Below are positions 35,565 to 45,217 of a stretch of DNA of 64,000 bases, piece by piece; the stretch's first letter is position 1; each line of letters opens with the position of its first letter. Origin of the DNA: JAUIAI01 sp963732405. GTDB lineage: Bacteria > Pseudomonadota > Gammaproteobacteria > Burkholderiales > Burkholderiaceae_E. The notes under the pieces are model-generated. The model ran no database searches, was not told the origin of the DNA, and worked only from the letters and a program-made list of their open reading frames with translations. The stretch lies in the NCBI GenBank assembly GCA_963732405.1, contig CAVSZG010000001.1, forward strand, positions 3,224,001 through 3,288,000. The letters are read 5' to 3'. The position numbers were made by a program, and so were the translations under genes.

Positions 35565-36767
35565 ATGTTTCCCGAACGGGTTGTCTCTGGCATGCGGCCC
35601 ACCGGCGCCCTGCACCTGGGCCATTATCACGGTGCGCTCAAGAACTGGGTGCGCCTGCAGGCTGAATATCCCTGCCTGTTCTTCGTTGCCGACTGGCATG
35701 CGCTGACCACGCATTACGAGTCCACCGCCACCATCGAAGACAGCATCTGGGAGATGGTGATCGACTGGCTCGCCGCGGGCATAGACCCCGAGGAATCGAC
35801 CCTGTTCATCCAGTCGCGGGTGCCCGAGCATGCCGAGCTGATGGTGCTGCTGTCAATGGTCACGCCGCTGGGCTGGCTTGAACGCGTGCCCACCTACAAG
35901 GACCAGCAGGACAAACTCGCCGATCGTGATCTGTCCACCTATGGTTTTCTGGGCTATCCGCTCCTGCAGGCGGCCGACATCCTGATGTATCGCGCTGCCT
36001 TCGTGCCGGTTGGCGAAGACCAGGTGCCCCATATCGAACTGACCCGCGAGGTGGCGCGCCGCTTCAATCATCTGTTCGGTCGCGAAACCGGATTCGAAGA
36101 GAAGGCACGTGAGGCCATCCGCAAACTGGGCTCCAAGCGCGCGCGGCTCTATCAGGAAATGCGCACCGCTTACCAGGAGCAGGGCGATGAGCAGGCGCTC
36201 GAGCAGGGCCGGGAGATCGTCGATCAGGCGCAGAATCTGAGCCAGGGCGATCGCGAACGCCTGTTCGGATTTCTCGAGGGCAGCCGGCGCATCATCCTGG
36301 CCGAACCGCAGGCGCTGCTCACCGAGTCGCCGCGTATGCCCGGCACCGATGCGCAGAAGATGAGCAAGAGCTACAACAACACGATCGCCATGCGCGAACC
36401 GGCCGAAATGGTCGAGAAAAAGATCCGCACCATGCCGACCGATCCGGCGCGGGTTCGACGCACCGATCCGGGTGATCCCGCCCGCTGTCCGGTGTGGCAA
36501 CTGCATGTCGTGTATTCGGACGAATCCACCCGCGCCTGGGCGCAGGCCGGATGCACGTCGGCGGGTATCGGTTGTCTGGAATGCAAGCAACCGGTCATCG
36601 ATGCGATCCTGACCGAGCAACAGGGTTTCCTGGAGCGCGCCCAACCTTATCTGGATGACCCCAGTCTGGTGCGCAACATCATCGCTGATGGTTGCGAGCG
36701 GGCGCGCAAGCTCGCCTTGGAAACCATGCGCGACGTACGGGAGGCGGTTGGTCTGGACTACGACTGA
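35565..36767 (+). CDS. trpS: Tryptophan-tRNA ligase
   Basis: A 400-residue class I aminoacyl-tRNA synthetase. The HIGH-type motif is G-A-L-H-L-G-H-Y near residues 10-17 and the KMSKS loop A-Q-K-M-S-K-S-Y-N-N is near 265. The ~400-residue length is the longer form with an insertion (residues ~180-250) seen in betaproteobacteria and others, compared with ~334 in E. coli. Last gene of the PHP-Sua5-M50-trpS run. Confidence 0.97.
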   Translation: MFPERVVSGMRPTGALHLGHYHGALKNWVRLQAEYPCLFFVADWHALTTHYESTATIEDSIWEMVIDWLAAGIDPEESTLFIQSRVPEHAELMVLLSMVTPLGWLERVPTYKDQQDKLADRDLSTYGFLGYPLLQAADILMYRAAFVPVGEDQVPHIELTREVARRFNHLFGRETGFEEKAREAIRKLGSKRARLYQEMRTAYQEQGDEQALEQGREIVDQAQNLSQGDRERLFGFLEGSRRIILAEPQALLTESPRMPGTDAQKMSKSYNNTIAMREPAEMVEKKIRTMPTDPARVRRTDPGDPARCPVWQLHVVYSDESTRAWAQAGCTSAGIGCLECKQPVIDAILTEQQGFLERAQPYLDDPSLVRNIIADGCERARKLALETMRDVREAVGLDYD

Positions 36768-36797
36768 TCGCTAGCGCGGTCGGGCCGGTTCGCAAGC

Positions 36798-39623
36798 TTA
36801 CTGCAGTGTCATGCTGTTGCCCGGCACATGCATGGTGCGAAGGCTGGGCACGGTGTCGAGAAACGTGCGCAACTCGTCCAGCGGCAGCGCCGGCGAGATC
36901 AATGAACCCTGCATGATGTCGCAGTTCATCTCGCGCAAGGCATGCAGTTCGGCTGCGGTCTCGACACCTTCGGCCATCGCCTGCATGCCCAGGCGGCCGG
37001 CCAGGGTGCAGATGGCTTCGACGATCGCCACATTGCCGCGATCATGTGGCAGGCCGGACACGAAGGCCCGATCGATCTTCAGGCCGTCCACCGGCAGGTT
37101 CTTGACGTGGGAGAGCGACGAATAACCGGTGCCGAAGTTGTCGATGACGACTCTGACGCCGATGCGCCGCAATTCGGTGATCAGGCCGACCGTCCGTTCG
37201 GGGTGCTCGATGAAGGAACTCTCGGTGATTTCCAGTCGCAGCAGATGGGCAGGAAAATGGCGAGTCTGCAGCAAACCGAACAGATTCTGCAGGAAGCCCT
37301 CTTCGGCAAGCTGGCGGACCGAGACATTGACGCTCACCGCCATGTCATGCTGACCGTCCAGACCCAGCGCCATGCGATCGCGAATCGCGCGCCGGATCGC
37401 CCAGAAGTCGATCTCGCGAATCAGATTACTTTGTTCGGCCGCCCCGAGAAAGCGTTCGGGCAGCAGCAGACCGAGGGTCGGATGGCGCCAGCGGATCAGG
37501 CCCTCCAGGCAGACGACGTTGCGGCTGCCCACGGCCATCACGGGTTGATAGAACAACTCCACCTCGCCGCGACGCATGGCCAGCGGCAGTTCGGAGGCCA
37601 GCTGCATCTGATCGCGCTGGGTCGCGCCATGGCGATCGCCGGCAAAAAAGCGCAGGTCGTTACGACCTTCCGATTTGACCTGATACATGGCCGCATCCGC
37701 TGCCTGGATCAGGGCAGAAGTCTCGTTGCAGTCCTGCGGGGCCATGGCGATACCGATCGAGGCGGACAGGAAATAGGCACGGTTGGTCAGCAACAGGGGC
37801 TGTTCAATGGCCTGCAGAATGCGTCGCGCGATCGCGGCCACGTCGTCATGTCCACCGGGCTGACCGATGATGGCCACGAACTCGTCGCCACCCATCCGCG
37901 CGGCGATGCTCTGATCCGGCAGAGCGGCGGACAGGCGCCGCGCGATCTCGACCAGCGCGCGATCGCCGGCGGCATGGCCGAGCGTGTCATTGATCAGCTT
38001 GTATCGATCCAGGTCGATGTAGAGCAGGGCGATCGCGCGCCCGCTGTTGAGCATGCTCTCGATGGTGCGCGTGGCGTGGGTGCGATTGGGCAGGCCGGTC
38101 AGGGCGTCGTGCAGAGAAGCATGATGCAGCCGGCGTTGCGCATGCGTGCGTTGCAGATACAGTGACAGCGTGCGTGAGATCACGGCAGCCATCTTGGCCA
38201 GGAATTCATCGTCCCGATAGCCCACGGGCGCGAGAAACAGCAACTCGCTCAACACCACGCCTTGTTCATTGCTGATCGGCGCGATGAAGGCGGCGCGTGC
38301 GCCCATGTCCGCCACATGGTATCGACGGGCGAAGCTTTCCTCGAGCGCCACGTCGGCCAGCCATACCGCTTTGCCGGTTTCCCAGACCCGTGACTCGACT
38401 GCGTCGACTTCGGTGTCGATCGCGGACGGCAGATTGGCCACCATGCGCACAAAACCCGCATGGCCCCAGCGTTCGCGCACCTGCCACAGCGTGCCGCGCC
38501 GGTTCAGGCGCATGCCACCCATCCAGGCCATGCGCCGGCACACGGCAATGATGATCGCGGTCACCACGCGTTGCGGCTCCGTGTGCTCGCGCATGATCGC
38601 GGCCATGTCGCCATCCATCTCCAGCAGCATGCGCTGCTGCTTTTCGAGCGTGATGTTGTGTCCTGTGCCGCGATAACCGATGAAGCGGTTGCTCTCATCA
38701 AAAATCGGCCGCCCGCTCATCGACAGGTGCAGCACCCGGCGTTTGTCGTCCAGGCGCGAGAACTCGAAATTTTCGACGGGTTTGCGCGCTTCCAGGGTCT
38801 TACGCAGGCCCGCCCAGTCAATCGGATACGGATCGGGGCCGCCGTTTTCCCAGCGACGCCGGCCGATGATGCTGCGTGCCCAAGGCCCCAGCACGGTATC
38901 GACACTGTCCGACATGCCGGTCACACGATGCCGCTCGTCGGTTTCCCAGATCCAGTCCGATGACAGATGGGTCAGATCGCGGAACTTGGCTTCACTGGCC
39001 GCAAGCTGGCGCTGCATCGCGCGAATGCCGGAGATGTCCTGCACCGTGCCTTCCAGGCGGGTCGGTCGTCCCTTCGGATCGCGCACACGCTGGGCGATGC
39101 TGCGCAACCAGACTTCGCGGGCCGGTGCGACCCGGAAACGGTATTCGACCTTGGCCGGACGGCCACGCCGGATCGCTCGCCGGTGAGCTTCGATCCAGCG
39201 GTTGCGATCGTCCGCATGAATCGCATTCAGGAATTCATCGAAGGGCGGCTCGCCGCGGGCGGCATCAGCGCCATGCACGCGGAAGGCGCCCGTACTCCAG
39301 TGCAGATGATTGCCGTGCAGATCGAGTGCCCACAGACCCAGCGAAGCCATCTGCTCGGCCGCTTCATGCTGGCTGTGCTGAAACTGCAGTTGTGCCAGCC
39401 GGGTCTCGGACTCCCCGAGCCGCCTGCCGGCCTCGACGAACAGCATGATCATCGCCAGCAGGCCCGCCATCGCGACGATGATGGCCCCGCTGAGCATCGT
39501 CCACAGACCGATCCGTGCGCCGGCAACGGCCACCACCAGCGCAGCCACCACGAACAGTCCGATCTGGACGCGGGGGCGGATACCACGACTATCGTTCTGG
39601 TGTGACGGACGGTCGGCAGGCAT
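36798..39623 (-). CDS. Membrane PAS-PAS-GAF-GGDEF-EAL cyclic-di-GMP signalling protein
   Basis: 941 residues: two TM helices (about 20-66), two PAS/PAC domains (about 95-215 and 215-345), a GAF domain (about 350-495), GGDEF (about 505-665) and EAL (about 680-930). The cyclase motif R-M-G-G-D-E-F is intact. The phosphodiesterase signature reads E-G-L-I-R-W-R-H-P (EGL for EAL), and L-K-I-D-R-A-F-V and N-V-S-V-R-Q are present. So both activities are possible. It would set c-di-GMP level in response to a signal bound by PAS or GAF. Monocistronic, convergent with trpS. Confidence 0.95.
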   Translation of the reverse strand: MPADRPSHQNDSRGIRPRVQIGLFVVAALVVAVAGARIGLWTMLSGAIIVAMAGLLAMIMLFVEAGRRLGESETRLAQLQFQHSQHEAAEQMASLGLWALDLHGNHLHWSTGAFRVHGADAARGEPPFDEFLNAIHADDRNRWIEAHRRAIRRGRPAKVEYRFRVAPAREVWLRSIAQRVRDPKGRPTRLEGTVQDISGIRAMQRQLAASEAKFRDLTHLSSDWIWETDERHRVTGMSDSVDTVLGPWARSIIGRRRWENGGPDPYPIDWAGLRKTLEARKPVENFEFSRLDDKRRVLHLSMSGRPIFDESNRFIGYRGTGHNITLEKQQRMLLEMDGDMAAIMREHTEPQRVVTAIIIAVCRRMAWMGGMRLNRRGTLWQVRERWGHAGFVRMVANLPSAIDTEVDAVESRVWETGKAVWLADVALEESFARRYHVADMGARAAFIAPISNEQGVVLSELLFLAPVGYRDDEFLAKMAAVISRTLSLYLQRTHAQRRLHHASLHDALTGLPNRTHATRTIESMLNSGRAIALLYIDLDRYKLINDTLGHAAGDRALVEIARRLSAALPDQSIAARMGGDEFVAIIGQPGGHDDVAAIARRILQAIEQPLLLTNRAYFLSASIGIAMAPQDCNETSALIQAADAAMYQVKSEGRNDLRFFAGDRHGATQRDQMQLASELPLAMRRGEVELFYQPVMAVGSRNVVCLEGLIRWRHPTLGLLLPERFLGAAEQSNLIREIDFWAIRRAIRDRMALGLDGQHDMAVSVNVSVRQLAEEGFLQNLFGLLQTRHFPAHLLRLEITESSFIEHPERTVGLITELRRIGVRVVIDNFGTGYSSLSHVKNLPVDGLKIDRAFVSGLPHDRGNVAIVEAICTLAGRLGMQAMAEGVETAAELHALREMNCDIMQGSLISPALPLDELRTFLDTVPSLRTMHVPGNSMTLQ

Positions 39624-39680
39624 TGGGTGCGCAGGGCGGGCGGTAATATCGATTATCGACTGGAAACCGGAGGCTGGCCC

Positions 39681-40361
39681 GTGGTGACGAACAATTCACA
39701 ACACGCGCCGGCGGCGCATCCCGCAACCCATGAGCAGGCGATGCCCTGGGTGATCAACGGCCTGCGTGGTCTGAGGGCGCCCGCCAGGGTGCTGGACCTT
39801 GCCTGCGGCAATGGTCGGCACAGCCGACTGGCCTTGTCGATGGGCTTGAGCGTGCTGGCCGTCGATCGTGATCGCGAAGGCCTGGATTCACTGCGCGAGA
39901 TGCGGGTCCCGCGCAGTCCGGCCGCTGGCCAGGGGCCCGACGAATCGGTGCGCCTGAGCGTGATCTGTCAGGACCTTGAGACCCAGGAGTGGTCCTTCGC
40001 CGACCAGCGTTTCCAGGCGGTGATCGTGACGCACTATCTGTTCCGGCCCCGGCTGGCGGCGCTGGTCGACTTGCTCGAACCCGGTGGCCGGCTGATCTAT
40101 GCGACCTTTGCACAGGGCAATGAGCGCTTCGGGCGGCCGCGCAACCCGGATTTCCTGCTGGCCGAGGGTGAGTTGCTGGAGCTGGCCGCGCGATCGGGGC
40201 TCATCGTCACCGCCTACGAGGCCGGCGAGTCCGCCGGCACCAACCCGGCCCAGGTGCAGCGCCTGCTCGCCTGGCGTCCGGGTCCGGTCCATACCCGGCC
40301 GATCCTGGGTGACATGACCGTGCAGACCGGGCTGTCTGCGGAGACGACATCCGTCAGCTAA
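39681..40361 (+). CDS. Class I SAM-dependent methyltransferase
   Basis: About 226 residues from GTG 39681, which has GGAGG 8 bases upstream (a longer frame from 39627 is less likely). Motif I is V-L-D-L-A-C-G-N-G-R-H-S near residue 38, followed by V-D-R-D. Post-motif region G-G-R-L-I-Y-A-T-F. It resembles the TehB/Tellurite-resistance-like small methyltransferases; the substrate is unknown. Divergent from the GGDEF/EAL gene and followed closely by dapA. Confidence 0.88.
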   Translation: MVTNNSQHAPAAHPATHEQAMPWVINGLRGLRAPARVLDLACGNGRHSRLALSMGLSVLAVDRDREGLDSLREMRVPRSPAAGQGPDESVRLSVICQDLETQEWSFADQRFQAVIVTHYLFRPRLAALVDLLEPGGRLIYATFAQGNERFGRPRNPDFLLAEGELLELAARSGLIVTAYEAGESAGTNPAQVQRLLAWRPGPVHTRPILGDMTVQTGLSAETTSVS

Positions 40362-40397
40362 AATGCGCCGATACCAATCCATGCGAGCGAGAATCAC

Positions 40398-41276
40398 ATG
40401 ATTACCGGAAGCCTCTGCGCCATTGTCACCCCCATGCATGAGGATGGTTCGCTCGACTTCGACAGTCTTCGGCAACTCATCGACTGGCACATCGAACAAG
40501 GCACGGCAGCGCTTGTTTCGGTGGGCACCACGGGCGAATCGCCCACCGTCGATCCGGCCGAACACATCGACATCATCCGGGTCACGGTCGATCATGTGGC
40601 GGGCCGGATTCCCGTGATTGCCGGTGCTGGCGCCAATTCCACCCATGAAGCCATTGCACTGACAAGGGCCGCAAAGGACAACGGCGCCTGGGGCAGCCTG
40701 CAGGTCGTGCCCTACTACAACAAACCCAGTCAGGATGGTCTGTACAAGCATTTCCGGGCGGTGGCTGAGGCAGTCGACATGCCGCTCATCCTGTACAACG
40801 TGCCCGGTCGGACCGTGGCCGATCTGTCCAACGACACCACGATGCGCCTGGCGGAAATTCCGAATGTCGTGGGCCTGAAGGATGCCACTGGCGACATTCC
40901 TCGCTGCACCGAACTGATCGCCCGTATGCCCGACGGTTTTGCGCTCTACAGTGGCAATGACGATTCCGCATTGGCGCACATGGCCATGGGTTCTCATGGC
41001 GTGATCTCGGTCACGGCCAACGTTGCGCCCGGTCTGATGAGCGCCATGTGCCGCGCGGCGCTGGACGGCAACTGGGGCGAGGCCAGACGCATCAATCAGC
41101 AGCTCTTGCCGCTGCACCTGAAACTGTTCGTCGAGGCCAACCCGATTCCGGTCAAGTGGGCCCTGGCTCAGATGAAGCGCATCGGCTCGGGCATCCGCCT
41201 GCCCATGACGCCGCTTGCCGTGGCCCATCAGGAGACAGTGCGGGTCGCCCTGAAATCCGCGGGCGTGCTCGCCTGA
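40398..41276 (+). CDS. dapA: 4-hydroxy-tetrahydrodipicolinate synthase
   Basis: The 292-residue enzyme commits aspartate semialdehyde and pyruvate to lysine/diaminopimelate synthesis. Substrate loop G-T-T-G-E-S-P-T near residues 43-50, tyrosine in L-Y-N-V-P-G-R-T near 133, Schiff-base lysine in G-L-K-D-A-T-G-D near 161. Followed by bamC, the usual order in proteobacteria (dapA-bamC). Confidence 0.97.
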   Translation: MITGSLCAIVTPMHEDGSLDFDSLRQLIDWHIEQGTAALVSVGTTGESPTVDPAEHIDIIRVTVDHVAGRIPVIAGAGANSTHEAIALTRAAKDNGAWGSLQVVPYYNKPSQDGLYKHFRAVAEAVDMPLILYNVPGRTVADLSNDTTMRLAEIPNVVGLKDATGDIPRCTELIARMPDGFALYSGNDDSALAHMAMGSHGVISVTANVAPGLMSAMCRAALDGNWGEARRINQQLLPLHLKLFVEANPIPVKWALAQMKRIGSGIRLPMTPLAVAHQETVRVALKSAGVLA

Positions 41277-41307
41277 ACCCACGATCCCATTCCGGACTGA
41301 TATCGCT

Positions 41308-42508
41308 TTGACTCATCCGCTCAGGTATCCGCGCCTCGCGTGCTTCACGGTCGCGGTGTTCGCGACGCTTGCGGGCTGCGGCAGTCCCGCTTCCCTGCTC
41401 GAGGACAGCGTGGACTATCGGTCCAGCGTCGCGCTCGACAAGCCTCTGGACATCCCGCCCGATCTCACGGCACCGCGCCAGGATGATCGCTTCCGTGTGC
41501 CGTCGGCCGATCGCACCCTGTCCGGCCAGCAACGCAGCCAGGCACAGCCCGGCGCGGCGCCCGGTGGTGTGCTGCCGGTCGTCCAGGGTGCGTCGATCGA
41601 GCGTGACGGTGCCCAGCGCTGGCTGCATCTGGACAGGCCACCCGCGAGGTCTGGCCGATGGTTCGAGACTTCTGGCAGGAAGCCGGTTTCGTGATGGCGA
41701 CCGAACAACCCGAGATCGGCATTCTCGACACCGACTGGGCCGAGAACCGTGCAAAGGTTTCGCAGGGATTCCTGCGTAATTTCTTCTCCCGCGCCCTGGG
41801 CACCTTCTATTCCACGGGCGAGCGAGACCGCTATCGCACGCGCCTGGAGCCTGGCACCAATGGCGGCACCGACGTGTTCATCACGCATCGCGGCATGGTC
41901 GAAGTCTTTGCCGACAGCCGTGAAGAACAGACCCGTTGGCAGCCCAGGCCGAGCGATCCGTCGCTCGAGGCCGAGTTTCTGCGTCGGCTGATGCTGCGTT
42001 TCGGTGGCGAGGTGCCCGCCGATCTGCAGGCCCAGGCCGCATTGGCGGGCCGTGAGGCCCCGGCCGAGGCTCAGACGCCGGCATCCGCGCCCACCGCGTC
42101 GGGTTCGCCTGCTGGCCGGGCCTATCCGATTGTCGGAGATGGCGCCGAGCAGCGTCTGCAGATCGACGAATCCTTCGATCGGGCCTGGCGACGGGTCGGC
42201 CTGGCGCTGGATCGCACCGGCTTCACGGTGGAAGATCGCGATCGGTCGCTGGGCACTTTCTTCGTGCGCTACATCGATTCGGAGAACCCGACCCAGCAGC
42301 AGCCCGGGGCGATTGCACGTTTCTTCGGTGCCGAGCCGCCGCCAGTGTCGCAGCAGCAATACCGGATTGTCGTGGCCGATGCGCCGGCCTCGCCCGGCAA
42401 GGCCGAAGTCAGGGTATTGCCTCGGGTCGAGGGCGACAGCTTCAATGCCGAAGCCAGGCATCGGCCGCACGCATGCTCAGGCTGATCGCCGAGCAGGTCG
42501 CGCGCTGA
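41308..42508 (+). pseudogene. bamC: BamC outer-membrane assembly lipoprotein (two frameshifts)
   Basis: Starts at TTG 41308 with a lipoprotein signal (lipobox L21-A-G-C24). The N-terminal frame matches BamC up to W-L-H-L-D-R-P-P-A and then shifts. Adding one G near 41644-41650 restores A-E-V-W-P-M-V-R-D-F-W-Q-E, continuing in the second frame (41658 onward) through both helix-grip domains. Near 42458 another missing G (in GCCAGGCATC) explains the odd ending; restoring it gives A-R-A-S-A-A-R-M-L-R-L-I-A-E-Q-V-A-R and a stop at 42506. BamC is part of the BAM complex inserting outer-membrane proteins. Both lesions are single missing G, with all other codons well conserved, so recent loss or sequence error is likely. 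NlpB/DUF3576 alternatives do not fit better. Confidence 0.75.
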
Positions 42509-42524
42509 ATCCGGACTGGCCGGA

Positions 42525-43325
42525 GTGATGCGATTTGCCAGTCTGGGCAGCGGCAGCGAGGGTAACGGACTGGTCGTGACCAGTACCGATGGCCTCAGCA
42601 CGACCACGGTGTTGATCGACTGCGGATTCGGTCTGAAGGCGGCGCGTGCCCGTCTCGCGGCGCTGCAGGTCGACCCCGACTCGATTGATGCCATCCTGGT
42701 CACTCACGAACACAGCGACCATGTCGGCGGTGTATTCCGCCTGGCCGCTGCGCATCGCATTCCGGTCTGGTTGACTCACGGGACACGACAGGCCTGTCTG
42801 CATCGCGCGATCCATGCGAGAACCGCGCCGGTTCAGGAGCATGAAGTGCTCGCCGATGTCGTCATCACCATCGGCGGCCTGTCGATCTCACCGGTTCCGG
42901 TGCCTCATGATGCGCGCGAGCCAGTGCAATACATCGTTGACGATGGCCGCGTGCGTCTCGGTGCACTGACCGATCTCGGTCACGGCACTGCGCATGTGGT
43001 GCGCAGTTTCTCCGGTCTGGATGCCTTGCTGCTCGAATGTAATCACGACCCGGCAATGCTGGCCGGCAATGATCGTTATCCGCCCTCATTGAAGCGGCGT
43101 ATCAGCGGACCCTTCGGGCATCTGTCCAATGATGCGGCAGGCGATATCCTGGCGCAGCTCGATCGGAGCCGGTTGCGATTCCTGGCCGCCGCCCATCTGT
43201 CGGCGCACAACAATACGCCGGATCTGGCCAGGCAGGCGCTGGCGCGCAGCGGCGATGCCTCGATAAGCGATATTCGTGTGGTCGATCAGCGAGAGGGCCT
43301 GCACTGGACGCAACTGCCGGGTTGA
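42525..43325 (+). CDS. MBL-fold metallo-hydrolase (YycJ/WalJ-like)
   Basis: About 266 residues; GTG 42525 or ATG 42528 starts the frame. It begins M-R-F-A-S-L-G-S-G-S-E-G-N-G, diagnostic for the YycJ branch of metallo-beta-lactamase-fold phosphodiesterases. The metal site T-H-E-H-S-D-H is near residue 62. Likely a nuclease or phosphodiesterase. It follows bamC, as in many betaproteobacteria. Confidence 0.93.
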   Translation: MMRFASLGSGSEGNGLVVTSTDGLSTTTVLIDCGFGLKAARARLAALQVDPDSIDAILVTHEHSDHVGGVFRLAAAHRIPVWLTHGTRQACLHRAIHARTAPVQEHEVLADVVITIGGLSISPVPVPHDAREPVQYIVDDGRVRLGALTDLGHGTAHVVRSFSGLDALLLECNHDPAMLAGNDRYPPSLKRRISGPFGHLSNDAAGDILAQLDRSRLRFLAAAHLSAHNNTPDLARQALARSGDASISDIRVVDQREGLHWTQLPG

Positions 43326-43349
43326 CTGTCGGTACACTCCAGCCCCCGG

Positions 43350-44524
43350 TCACCGCCCATCGGCGTGAAGCCAGCCCACCGCATGCCAGTCGCTCAGGTA
43401 GTCGGTCAGCTCGGACCAGCAGGCTTGGCACTGAAGCGCCGGCAGTGTCCGTTGGTCCGCGAGGCGGCGAAGCGGCGTGGTCTGCGTCCGGTTCATTCGA
43501 TACGCTTCGCCGTTGAAGAACAGGTACTGTCCGCGATAGGCGATGCGCGATGCGCGATCCAGACGGATGCCATGGCGCAGCGTGTCCCGCTCGAATCGTC
43601 GACAGCGTGAAGTCGAGGCCCGATCGAACCAGACCGCGTCTTTCGGCTCGGTCAGGCACAACCGATGAAGGTCTGCATGGCCTGGTGATCGGGTTGCCAT
43701 GACTGCAGCCAGCGGCGCAGCGTATCGCCCAGATCGTCGGGCAAACGGGCCGGTGTGCGGCGCCATTGCCGCAGTGCGGCCGGGTCGACGACATCCCGGT
43801 AGCGCGCCTGCGTATCCGGGTCGCGCATCGTGATGATCCGTTCGGCACTCGCGGTCAGCCACGCGGCCAGCAACTCCTGGGGATCGGGCGCCCGGAATCC
43901 GATCGAGGCGGTGATGCATCCGCCCAGCGCCACACCATCATGAACCCAGCCCGGTGGCACGTACAACATGTCGCCCGCGGTGAGCTCGACCTGGCCGATC
44001 GGGCTGAAGGTCTCGACCAGCCTGAGCGGTTGATCGGGCTGCAAGACATGGCGACCGGGCCGGCCCAGGGTCCAGCGACGGGTGCCGGCCAGTTGCAACA
44101 GGAAGACATCATACGAATCGGTATGCGGTCCGACCCCGCCGCCATCACCGGCGATGCTGACCATCAGATCATCGAGCCGGGCATCGGGCACGAAACGGAA
44201 CTGGTGCAGCAGATCGGCGGCCATGTCGTGATGATGATCGACGCTCTGCACGAGCAGCGTCCATAACTTCGCACGCTCGCCGGGCAGTTCATCACGCTCG
44301 AACGGACCATGATCGAGACGCCAGCGCGTGCCGCGGCGGCGAATCAGGCGCGATTCGACCCGGTCGTCGCAGGCCATATCGAACAACAGCGATCGATCAA
44401 TGGGTGGCAGCGTGTCGGTGACGGCAGCTCGCACGACCGCCGGATGATGTTGCCAATGCTCGAGCATGAAGCGGTTGGCGGCGGCGGCGCTCGCGAGCGG
44501 ATTGGCGCAATGATCGGGCAGCAT
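43350..44524 (-). pseudogene. RoxA-like JmjC/cupin ribosomal protein hydroxylase (frameshifted)
   Basis: From ATG 44524 (GAGG upstream) the protein matches the YcfD/RoxA family of 2-oxoglutarate, Fe(II) arginine hydroxylases that modify ribosomal protein uL16. It has G-P-H-T-D-S-Y-D-V-F-L-L-Q near residue 123 (iron ligands H and D), Q-L-A-G-x-R-R-W, and P-P-G-W-V-H-D-G-V-A (second His) near 190. The frame stops early at 43652. The other frame continues with L-C-L-T-E-P-K-D-A-V-W-F to the winged-helix C terminus ending G-W-L-H-A-D-G-R at 43350. One missing base near 43660-43668 explains the break. Total about 390 residues, a normal length. Confidence 0.72.
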
Positions 44525-44621
44525 GGATGTCCTCGGAGCCGGTGATGTCACTCGCGTTATCATCGCAGCAAAACCGTTCCGCCTGATCCACCGTGGGTCG
44601 GGCACTGAAGCCGAAACGCCC

Positions 44622-45176
44622 ATGGTCGATGATGCCCACGACAATGACGAACCCGATCATGCCGATGATCCGGATCGCGCCGACGCCGACCCGGCCGACG
44701 AGGCTGGGCTACGGGTCGACGACGGGATGTGGGTCACCGTGCGTTATCGTCTGTTCGATTCGCTGCAGGAGCCCGTCGAGGACAGTCCGCGCGAGCTGCG
44801 TTATCTGCACGGCGGATTCGGCGCGGTCTTTCCAAAGCTGGAGAGCAGCCTTGCTGGCCGCCCGGTCGGGGCGCAGTTCAGCGTGACCCTGCAACCCGAT
44901 GATGCATTCGGCGACTATGACGCAGCCTTGCTGACCCTGGTGGCCGCTGACCGTCTGCCCGAGGGCAGTGAGATCGGCATGAGCTTCGACGGCATTCCCG
45001 GACAGGCAGCCGACGGCCATATCTACACCTTGACGGACATTGCGCAGGGTCAGGCGGTGCTCGATGGCAATCATCCGTTGGCCGGCATGGCCTTGCGTTA
45101 TGACATCACCGTCGAAGCGATCGAGCCGGCCACTGCCGAAGAAATCGCCCAGGAACAACGCGAGTCGATGGACTGA
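44622..45176 (+). CDS. FKBP-type peptidyl-prolyl isomerase, SlyD-like
   Basis: 184 residues from ATG 44622. An acidic leader (Asp-rich, residues 1-35) precedes an FKBP domain: V-T-V-R-Y-R-L-F-D, then a flap-type insert with R-Y-L-H-G-G-F-G, and G-A-Q-F-S-V-T-L-Q-P-D-D-A-F-G near residue 90, which is the SlyD type. The metal-binding His/Cys tail of E. coli SlyD is absent. Acts in protein folding in the cytoplasm. Divergent from the roxA-like gene. Confidence 0.9.
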   Translation: MVDDAHDNDEPDHADDPDRADADPADEAGLRVDDGMWVTVRYRLFDSLQEPVEDSPRELRYLHGGFGAVFPKLESSLAGRPVGAQFSVTLQPDDAFGDYDAALLTLVAADRLPEGSEIGMSFDGIPGQAADGHIYTLTDIAQGQAVLDGNHPLAGMALRYDITVEAIEPATAEEIAQEQRESMD

Positions 45177-45217
45177 TACCGGTTCCTGTTCTTAGTGGCG
45201 GACGATCCGCGTCATCC

